Source: CAVOBC01 sp963693635
GTDB lineage: Bacteria; Pseudomonadota; Gammaproteobacteria; Pseudomonadales; Azotimanducaceae
DNA: 21,981 nucleotides
Assembly: GCA_963693635.1 (NCBI GenBank)
Contig: CAVOBC010000028.1
Span: forward strand, 1-21,981
Direction of reading: 5' to 3'
The notes under the pieces were generated by a model, which was not told the DNA's origin, did not search any database, and saw nothing but the letters and a program-made list of their open reading frames with translations. Below, in pieces: positions 15,816 through 21,981 of this stretch; position 1 is the first letter of the stretch; every line of letters begins with the position of its first letter. A program made the translations under genes and the position numbers.

Positions 15816-16348
15816 CAGCAACTCATGATCCCGGATTACCGCGCGGTCGCGCAGGGAACACCGGGGCGTATTGCTTTAGTTCCATGAAAGCATCTTACGA
15901 TCCCGGATTACTGCGCTGTCGCGTAGGGAACACCGGGGCATGTTGCTTTAGTTCCATGAAAGCATCTTACGATCCCGGATTACTGCGCTGTCGCGTAGGG
16001 AACACCGGGGCATGTTGCTTTAGTTCCATGAAAGGGGTGCTGCAAATGGAGTAGTCCGGCAAAGGCATTGGCGAGAGCCGCGAGGCGCTGCTAGGGTAAC
16101 GCGTCGGTCAGCAACCTGGGGATTATCCCGTGAACACGCAACCCTGCGCGGCGAGGTGTCGGGAATGATCGGACGACAAGCGTCCAACGCAACTCGTGAA
16201 TGCCGCGACGCTGCTCGTCGACTGATCGGTATGGCGTCTCAGGTCATCATCGCAAGATGAGGATCTCAAGAACGTACACTCACCAGGAGTCGGGACCCAC
16301 GCTGACAGGTGCAGGTTGGCTGCGTGTGGAGCGTCCGTGGCGGGGGTG
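15816..16348. other. Intergenic region inside the cluster
   Basis: This is the only large gap in the plus-strand cluster. Its first part is the 72-bp tandem repeat. The remainder (16035-16348) shows no gene, no clear terminator and no convincing promoter. Open frames across the repeat only reflect that 72 is a multiple of three. Confidence 0.55.
15827..16034 (+). repeat. 72-bp tandem repeat, 2.9 copies
   Basis: Units start with GATCCCGGATTAC at 15827, 15899 and 15971. Copies 2 and 3 are identical over the 64 bases that copy 3 retains, while copy 1 differs at five positions. Each unit contains a short hairpin (CTGCGC, loop TGTC, GCGTAG in copies 2 and 3), the string GGGAACACCGGGGC and TTTAGTTCCATGAAAG. 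It is not a CRISPR (no spacers). It could be an mRNA-level control or processing element between DUF4159 and the VWA gene, or a recent duplication. Confidence 0.9.
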
Positions 16349-18571
16349 ATGGAACTACTGACGGGGTATCCGCGCGAGGTCTTTGCGCGTGGCGATCTTG
16401 TGTGGGCGCATCCGCCGGGTGTCGTTTGCTGGATGCTTGCGCTCGCGGCCGGTGCGCTGCTTGTGGGCATCGGGCTGCGGCGTCGTGGTGGTCGTCGGTG
16501 GACTGTGCTGCAGTCACTCTCGATCGCCGCGTTTCAGGTCATGTTCGTTGCAATGATCGCGACCCTGCTCGCCGGGCCGGGGTTGCGCATCGACACGTTG
16601 AGGAGTGGGGTCAATCAACTGCCGATACTGGTTGATGTCTCGCGCAGCATGGCGCTGCCCGCGGCTGATGACGATCCAGCGTCACGCCTTGCGCGGTCGG
16701 TGCAAGTGGTAGGTAAGATCAGGGCCGAGCTGGCCCAACGGCTCAAACTCACCACCTTCTCCTTTGGCGCCGGTGTGCGGCCATCGCCGGACCTGCCTGA
16801 TGCGGCGATCGAGGACGCAACGGACCTCATCGCAAGCCTTGAGTCCGTCATGGGTACGATGGGTGGTGAAGCCGTCGCCGGCATCCTCGTCTTCTCAGAC
16901 GGTGGTGACACGAGCGGTGACCCCCAGGCGTACAAGCGCCTCGCAGCGCTTGACGTCCCGGTGCACGTGGTTGGTTCCGGGGCAGAGGAGTTTGTCGGCG
17001 AGGTCATGCTGACCGATGTCACGCTGCCGCGTGTCGCGAGCGCGGGGGCTGAAGTGGGTGCCGTCGTGACCTACCAGCATGTGTCGGCACAGGCGCGGGA
17101 CGCCCGCGTCAGCGCCTATGATGGCGAGCGACTGATCGCGACGGTGCCGGTCGTGCTGCCGAAGGGGAAAGGCGTCAAACGTACGACCGTGTCCTTTCCG
17201 GCGGGCGAAGGCGGTGTGCGTGACCTCACCTTCAGGGTGGAGGTGGCCGAAGGCGACCAGATCGCAGGCAACAATGCGCAGGATCGCCTGCTCTCGATCT
17301 CCAATCGGACCCGGCGGATTCTTTATCTCGAGGGCGAACCCCGGTGGGAGTTCAAGTTCCTGCGGCGGGCGATCGAAGGCGACGACGTATTACGGCTCAC
17401 GAGCTGGCTGACAACGACAGGCCGCAAGACGTACCGCCAGGGCGTCAATGACGGCGATGAGGTCGTCGACGGACTCCCGGATGAACCGGGCAAGTATTAT
17501 GACTTTGATGTCATCGTCCTTGGCAGCATCGCGGCCTCGCGTTTTACCCCGGCCCAACACGCGTGGCTCGCAGGCTTCGTTTCAGAGCGGGGTGGCAGCG
17601 TGCTGGTGCTTGCTGGCCGGAACGCCCTCGCCGATGGTGGCTGGGACGTTCAGCCCCTCGCCGACGCGCTGCCCGTTCATCTTGACCGGGAAGCCGGCCC
17701 CGGCTACGCGCCGCTCACGAGCGGGGGCACTGCACGCCCGGTGTCCGCAGCGGGCGCTTCCGAGCTTGACCGGCTGATCGAGCCAACGGCTGAGTTATGG
17801 CGCGATTTGCCGCCACTCGCAGATCTGCACGTATTTGCCGGTCTCAAGCCCGCATCACGGACGTTGCTGGAGATTGTCACGAAAGGTGATGACAACCACC
17901 CGGCTGGAACCTATCCGCTGCTGGTCGGACAGCATTACGGCCGTGGCACGACTGCGGTTCTGGCATCAGCGACAACCTGGCGCTGGCAGATGCGGACCGA
18001 TAAGGACGACTTGCGGCACCGGCGTTTCTGGCGAAATCTGTTGCGACAACTCGCCGCATCGGCGCAAAGCCCTGTCGAGTTGCGCGCTGCGGCGTCGGGT
18101 GCGGGTATCGAGATAGAGATTGAATCCCATGAGAATGTCAGTGCGAAGCCGCGAGCCAGGGTCACCGGGCCGGATGGCAATCAACTTGAGATGGTGTTGA
18201 CGCAGGACAGCATTGGCGAGTCGGGCCGTTTTTCCGGCGGTGTGGCGGCGACACCCGGAATCTATCAGGTTGACATCACAGGCGAGAATGTGGAGCCGGT
18301 CACGCGGTTTGTAAAAGTCGGCGGAGAGGACATTGAGATGGCCAATCCGGTCCAGAACCGGCGTTTGCTAGAGCGGATTGCGGAGACCACGGGTGGACGT
18401 TATTGGCGGCTCGACGAGGTTGCTGGCTTGCCACAACACCTTTTGTACGCCAGTGCTGGCGCACGCGTCTCCGAGACGATGGCGTTGTGGCACATGCCTG
18501 TCGTCTTTCTTGTGTTGCTGCTGACGCGGCTTTGCGAATGGCTGCTGCGCCGACGTTGGGGGCAGATCTGA
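16349..18571 (+). CDS. Membrane VWA protein with glutamine-amidotransferase-like core
   Basis: A 740-aa protein with membrane segments near residues 27-43 and 57-76. The VWA domain follows directly: LPILVDVSRSMAL holds the MIDAS motif D-x-S-x-S (96-100), and GILVFSDGGDTSGD is the later conserved strand. After it come an Ig-like stretch, RRILYLEGEPRWEFKFLRRA (about 320-339), and a GATase-like segment DVIVLGSIAASRFTPAQHAW and GGSVLVLAG (about 384-430). A third membrane helix near the C-terminus (MPVVFLVLLLTRLCEWLL) is followed by basic residues. Such proteins accompany MoxR-type ATPases; the soluble part should face the periplasm, and the MIDAS metal implies a divalent-cation-dependent partner. 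The start at ATG 16349 is preceded by a G-rich GGCGGGGGTG. The TGA overlaps the next ATG (TGATG), so translation is coupled. Confidence 0.86.
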   Translation: MELLTGYPREVFARGDLVWAHPPGVVCWMLALAAGALLVGIGLRRRGGRRWTVLQSLSIAAFQVMFVAMIATLLAGPGLRIDTLRSGVNQLPILVDVSRSMALPAADDDPASRLARSVQVVGKIRAELAQRLKLTTFSFGAGVRPSPDLPDAAIEDATDLIASLESVMGTMGGEAVAGILVFSDGGDTSGDPQAYKRLAALDVPVHVVGSGAEEFVGEVMLTDVTLPRVASAGAEVGAVVTYQHVSAQARDARVSAYDGERLIATVPVVLPKGKGVKRTTVSFPAGEGGVRDLTFRVEVAEGDQIAGNNAQDRLLSISNRTRRILYLEGEPRWEFKFLRRAIEGDDVLRLTSWLTTTGRKTYRQGVNDGDEVVDGLPDEPGKYYDFDVIVLGSIAASRFTPAQHAWLAGFVSERGGSVLVLAGRNALADGGWDVQPLADALPVHLDREAGPGYAPLTSGGTARPVSAAGASELDRLIEPTAELWRDLPPLADLHVFAGLKPASRTLLEIVTKGDDNHPAGTYPLLVGQHYGRGTTAVLASATTWRWQMRTDKDDLRHRRFWRNLLRQLAASAQSPVELRAAASGAGIEIEIESHENVSAKPRARVTGPDGNQLEMVLTQDSIGESGRFSGGVAATPGIYQVDITGENVEPVTRFVKVGGEDIEMANPVQNRRLLERIAETTGGRYWRLDEVAGLPQHLLYASAGARVSETMALWHMPVVFLVLLLTRLCEWLLRRRWGQI

Positions 18572-19512
18572 TGTGGCGGCGAGCGCTCCTCGGCCTGTGG
18601 GCGGTGGCCACTATTGCGACGCCGGCGCACGGCGAAACCTGGTCGGTCGTTGTTGCGGGACTCGGCGGTGAGGCGGCCTATGATGAGGCGTTCGGCGAGG
18701 AGTCGTATGCAGTCGCCGATTTCGCGCGTCAAATGGGTCACCGGACGACGCTGCTTACCGGCCCCAATGCGACCCGTGAACACCTCGGGCAGCAATTGAG
18801 CGAACTTGCGAGCGAAGCTGATCTGGCGGATCAGATTGTATTGTCTCTCGTGGGTCACGGCTCGTTTGACCGCAAGACCTATCGTTTTAACGTATCGGGA
18901 CCCGACGTGACGGGCGAAGATTTGAAAGGCTGGCTCGATAACATCAAGGCCAGCGTACTCGTGATCGCAACCGGCAGTGCGAGCGGCGCCCTGCATGACT
19001 ATATCGCAGACGAGGGCCGCTTGCTGGTGACAGGAACGCGCGATGGCAATGAACGGCACGCAACCGTCTTCGGTCGTTATTTTGTGGATGCGCTGGGCGC
19101 GGAGGAAGCAGATCTGGACAAAGATGGTGAGGTCTCGGCCGGCGAGGCCTTTGCGCTTGCAGAGCGGGATGTTGCTGACCACTTTGAGGGGCTTGGGAGA
19201 GTGGCGACAGAACATCCGAGGCGCAGTGATGGGACGTTCACGTTGCGTGTCGGTCGTGTGGACAAGGAGCGTTATGCCCGTGATTTGGTGGGTCCGCGCT
19301 TGCCACCTGCGTCCTCTCCGGTCCCCGAGACGCCGGACGGGTTGGAACGGGTCGAGGAACTCGAAGAGGCGATCGCTGAACTTCGGCGGAACAAATTGAC
19401 CCTGACGCCGGCCGAATACTTTGCGGAACTGCAGCGGCTTTTGCTGGAAATGGCGCATCTGCAACGGCAAAAGCAGGTGCAGGGATCGTTGGATTCCGGC
19501 GACGTGCTATGA
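18571..19512 (+). CDS. Exported caspase/C13-like protein without cysteine (predicted pseudo-protease)
   Basis: A 313-aa protein with signal peptide (LLGLWAVATIATPAHG, residues 6-21). The fold pattern is that of C13/caspase-like hydrolases: SVVVAGLGGE, IVLSLVGHGSFD with the catalytic-type His96, then VLVIATGSASGAL (129-141), where proteases have Cys. Here there is no Cys at that place, nor anywhere in the protein, so Cys-protease activity is excluded. DLDKDGEVSAGE (181-192) is a complete EF-hand loop with Asp181, Asp183, Asp185 and Glu192, suggesting calcium binding. Residues 258-303 are charged and heptad-like, a probable coiled coil for assembly. It overlaps the VWA gene by one base and the next gene by four. 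It is probably a periplasmic structural or sensory partner of the VWA and TPR proteins. Confidence 0.84.
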   Translation: MWRRALLGLWAVATIATPAHGETWSVVVAGLGGEAAYDEAFGEESYAVADFARQMGHRTTLLTGPNATREHLGQQLSELASEADLADQIVLSLVGHGSFDRKTYRFNVSGPDVTGEDLKGWLDNIKASVLVIATGSASGALHDYIADEGRLLVTGTRDGNERHATVFGRYFVDALGAEEADLDKDGEVSAGEAFALAERDVADHFEGLGRVATEHPRRSDGTFTLRVGRVDKERYARDLVGPRLPPASSPVPETPDGLERVEELEEAIAELRRNKLTLTPAEYFAELQRLLLEMAHLQRQKQVQGSLDSGDVL

Positions 19513-21848
19513 GAAGTGTGATGGGACTCGCCATAAATAGATGCACTTGCGCGGGCATGCACGCAAGCTCAGGTATTGGTTGGCGGATCGGCGCAACACT
19601 TTCCGAGGTCGGTTTGACGCTCGTGCTGATTGCGGCGAGTGCGGTGCTCGTGTCGACCATCTCGCCAGCGGCGCTTGCCGCGCTTGCCGCGGAAGAAGCG
19701 GGCGAGGGTGCGGACGCGCCGGTCGGGTGTGCGCATTTGCGTTTCGGGCAGGCGGGTGGCGGGGACACGCCCCACCGGGCCTGTCTGCTGCAGTTGCTGG
19801 AGGGGTCGCTCGATCCGCTGGAACGCGCACAGGCCTATCACTCACTCGGGGCGTTCCAGGTGGCGAATCAGGAGTACCGACTAGCGGTCCGTCAGAGACC
19901 GGGTGCGCCGGCGGCGCGTGTGGCGTGGGGCCGACTCTTCCTTGAGGCTGAGCAACATGCGGATGCAAAAGCGCTTTTTAAGGAGGCGCTCGAACTCGAT
20001 CCGGCCGACAGCGGAACGCTAACCGCAATCGCAGAACTCCTCGCTGCGCAGTTTGATTCGCGCGCGGGCACCGTCGCCGATGAGGTGCTGGCGATCGATG
20101 GAAACTCGCCGGGTGGGCAACTCGTGCATGCACAGTTGCGCCTTGAGGTACGCGACATCGATTCGGCACGTGCGCTGCTCGATGAGATTATTGCGCAGGC
20201 ACCACCGACCGATGTCCTCCTCAATGCCTATTCCCTGCATGCTGCGGCGGATCTGCTGTCTGATGAAGATGGGGCCGCATGGATCGGCCGTGCGCTCGCG
20301 CTTGCACCTGGATATGGTGATATCTATGTAACTGCAGCGCACTACTACGAGATTACCATTCGCTATCAGGAGGCGGTCGACATGCTGACGAAAGCCGTCG
20401 CTATCGATCCTGAGAACCATCGGGCGCGTGCTGAACTCGGCATGAACCTGATGCGGGTCAACCGCATGGATGAGGCGAGGTCGCACCTCGAGACCGCCCA
20501 TGACCTGCACCCGTTCAATGCGGGCGTGGTCAACACACTGCGACTGCTTGACAGCCTCGACGATTTTGACGAGGTGCGCAGCGAAACGGCGATCATTCGC
20601 GTGCATCCGGATCAATCCGCGGTGGTTGCGCCTTACGTCAAACGCATGATCGATCGCGCGGGTCAGCAGATGTCGTCGCGCTATGGCTTTACCCTGACAC
20701 GGCCCGCAGTCATTGAGCTCTACCCGCATCATGCAGACTTCGCGGTCCGGACCCACGGACTGCCCGGGATCGCGATTCTTGGTGCCGCGTTCGGCGACGT
20801 GGTCGTCATGAACGGGCCGGGTGCCCACCCGGCCAACGACTTCGACTGGATCAACGCGCTGTGGCATGAGATCGCCCACATATATACCTTGAATGCGACC
20901 AACAATCGGGTGGCGCGTTGGTTCTCGGAAGGGGTTAGTGTGTTCGAGGAGTGGCACCACGGGCCGAGCGCGCGGGAAAGCGTGGACCTTGCTGTCATCG
21001 AGGCGTACGGAGAGGGCAAGTTGTTGCCCATCGAGAGTCTGGACGAGGGGTTCCTTCGTCCAACTTACGAGAATCAGATACAGGTGTCCTACGCCCAGTC
21101 TGGCCTGGTTGCTACCTATATAGACGCTGAATTCAACGATGGACTGAAGCGGGTCTTGCATCGTTATGCCGCAGGTGACCGGACAGCGGCCGCGCTCACA
21201 GTGGGTCTGGGCACATCGCTTGAGGCGATCAATGAGGGTTTCGACGCTTACCTTGATGCGCGCATCGGTGCGGTTGCCGGGGACTTTCCGAGTTATCAAT
21301 CTGCGATCAAGAGCGCAGTGTCTGCGCTTCACGAGGGTCACTTCGGCCTCGCGGTCAGCAAGGCGCAAGCAGCCATCGACATGTACCCGGCCTATATCGG
21401 CGACGGCAGTCCCTATTTGTTGCTGGTTGATGCGGCGACCCGCCTTGACCGACCCGCGATGGTGGCGAGAACTCTGGGGGATTATTGGCAACGCGGTGGC
21501 CGCGATCTCGGTGCCCTGCAAACGCTGGCTGACAAGAGTGGCGACATGGGTCAGATCATCTCGATCCGTCGTGTCCTTGCACGCGCAGAGCCGATGATTT
21601 CTGAACGACATCAGATCCTGGGCGATCTGCTCGCGGCCGACAGCCAACATGCGGAAGCGCTGATGGAGTATCGTGCCGTGATGTCGCTTGCCCCCCACGA
21701 TGTTGCCAGGGCCCACCTGCAGATTGCATTGACCCTGACGCGAATGAAACGAAACGAGGAGGCGCGCCTGTCGTTGCTGTCGGCGCTCGAGATAGCGCCC
21801 CGATACCCCGAAGCCCTCCAATTGCTGCTGGAGATGAGTGATGAATGA
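19509..21848 (+). CDS. TPR protein with peptidase MA-like gluzincin domain
   Basis: A 779-aa exported or membrane-anchored protein. Residues 33-62 form a hydrophobic segment (VGLTLVLIAASAVLVSTISP), probably an anchor or signal. TPR-like repeats fill about 105-345 (ADAKALFKEALELDPADSGT, YQEAVDMLTKAVAIDPENHR, MDEARSHLETAHDLHPFNAG). The metalloprotease domain is about 360-590: LWHEIAHIYTLNATNN has HEIAH at 453-457, and WFSEGVSVFEEW adds the third zinc ligand Glu474, the gluzincin arrangement of the peptidase MA-like family. More TPR units end the chain (ADSQHAEALMEYRAVMSLAP, ARLSLLSALEIAPRYPEALQ). The active-site residues look intact, so this is the likely hydrolase of the cluster. It starts at ATGA, overlapping the pseudo-protease stop. 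Confidence 0.9.
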   Translation: MRSVMGLAINRCTCAGMHASSGIGWRIGATLSEVGLTLVLIAASAVLVSTISPAALAALAAEEAGEGADAPVGCAHLRFGQAGGGDTPHRACLLQLLEGSLDPLERAQAYHSLGAFQVANQEYRLAVRQRPGAPAARVAWGRLFLEAEQHADAKALFKEALELDPADSGTLTAIAELLAAQFDSRAGTVADEVLAIDGNSPGGQLVHAQLRLEVRDIDSARALLDEIIAQAPPTDVLLNAYSLHAAADLLSDEDGAAWIGRALALAPGYGDIYVTAAHYYEITIRYQEAVDMLTKAVAIDPENHRARAELGMNLMRVNRMDEARSHLETAHDLHPFNAGVVNTLRLLDSLDDFDEVRSETAIIRVHPDQSAVVAPYVKRMIDRAGQQMSSRYGFTLTRPAVIELYPHHADFAVRTHGLPGIAILGAAFGDVVVMNGPGAHPANDFDWINALWHEIAHIYTLNATNNRVARWFSEGVSVFEEWHHGPSARESVDLAVIEAYGEGKLLPIESLDEGFLRPTYENQIQVSYAQSGLVATYIDAEFNDGLKRVLHRYAAGDRTAAALTVGLGTSLEAINEGFDAYLDARIGAVAGDFPSYQSAIKSAVSALHEGHFGLAVSKAQAAIDMYPAYIGDGSPYLLLVDAATRLDRPAMVARTLGDYWQRGGRDLGALQTLADKSGDMGQIISIRRVLARAEPMISERHQILGDLLAADSQHAEALMEYRAVMSLAPHDVARAHLQIALTLTRMKRNEEARLSLLSALEIAPRYPEALQLLLEMSDE

Positions 21849-21981
21849 CGACGAGAGACCCGCTGACAAACGTGGGGGGATGGAGCCTTCAGCGGGGATA
21901 GAGCCTTCAGCGGATGAAGAGCCTTCAGCGGATGAAGAGCCTTCAGCGGATGAAGAGCCTTCAGCGGATGAAGAGCCTTCA
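21841..21981 (+). CDS. Start of next cluster gene, acidic EPSADE-repeat N-terminus (partial)
   Basis: An ATG at 21841 overlaps the preceding stop by eight bases and opens a frame that is still open at the window edge (47 codons). It begins MNDDERPADKRGGMEPSAGI and then repeats EPSADE. The acidic, disordered N-terminus precedes a domain that is not visible. By analogy with MoxR/VWA neighbourhoods the missing part could be an AAA+ ATPase or a DUF58 protein, but nothing here proves it. An alternative ATG at 21845 uses another frame that does not preserve the repeat character. Confidence 0.65.
   Translation, partial: MNDDERPADKRGGMEPSAGIEPSADEEPSADEEPSADEEPSADEEPS
21883..21981 (+). repeat. 18-bp in-frame tandem repeat, about 5.5 copies, runs off the edge
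   Basis: The unit GAGCCTTCAGCGGATGAA occurs from 21901 in four perfect consecutive copies plus half a copy. A diverged first unit lies at 21883-21900, ending GGGGATA. It encodes EPSADE. Perfect identity between copies points to recent slippage expansion, and the array may be longer or mis-sized beyond the edge. Confidence 0.93.

Noticed and set aside
15827..16034. CRISPR array
   Set aside because: The units are directly adjacent 72-bp copies with no variable spacers.
15740..16054. Open frame over the 72-bp repeats as a repeat protein
   Set aside because: It overlaps the DUF4159 end, has no ribosome-binding site, and stays open only because the unit is a multiple of three.

Overview
The window looks like a GC-rich Gram-negative bacterium, probably Pseudomonadota and possibly a gammaproteobacterium. 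The basis is an outer-membrane porin ending in Phe, an RhlE-type DEAD-box helicase, a relic of a VPxPA/PEP-CTERM-type exported protein, and CaiB/BaiF and acyl-CoA carboxylase genes. No rRNA, tRNA or CRISPR array was recognised. Taxonomy is inferred from gene families only.

Left part (1-4930) is decaying accessory DNA. A minus-strand S9-type serine peptidase relic has lost its catalytic Ser and is split by a ~160-bp MITE-like element. Next come an intact epoxide hydrolase (+), then on the minus strand a truncated sulfatase relic, an ABC substrate-binding protein broken by one frameshift, and an intact porin. The three minus-strand genes are packed 6-7 nt apart and look like one transcription unit. 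A second MITE copy lies upstream of the helicase gene.

Middle part (4927-13042) is mainly metabolic: an rhlE-like helicase, a small cupin, a single-chain biotin-dependent acyl-CoA carboxylase (biotin carboxylase, biotinyl and carboxyltransferase domains in one 1164-aa chain), and upstream of it on the same strand a tandem-domain CaiB/BaiF CoA-transferase. The last two plausibly act in sequence: CoA activation, then carboxylation of an acyl-CoA. A third, degraded MITE copy and a metalloprotease pseudogene without its catalytic region follow (13281-14328).

Right part (14644-21981) is a compact plus-strand cluster: a 107-aa unknown protein, a DUF4159 protein, a 72-bp tandem repeat, a three-TM VWA protein with a glutamine-amidotransferase-like core, an exported caspase/C13-like protein with no cysteine but with an EF-hand loop, a TPR protein with a HEIAH gluzincin site, and the start of a gene with acidic EPSADE repeats. 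Genes within each block overlap by 1-8 nt. The set resembles the MoxR/VWA neighbourhoods, but no AAA+ ATPase is visible inside the window. It is the best candidate for a poorly described system: a periplasm-facing, metal-dependent envelope machine.

Several reading-frame breaks fall in short G/C runs, some in compensating pairs, so sequencing error must be excluded before all of them are read as biological decay. The large deletions and the loss of active-site segments cannot be explained that way.
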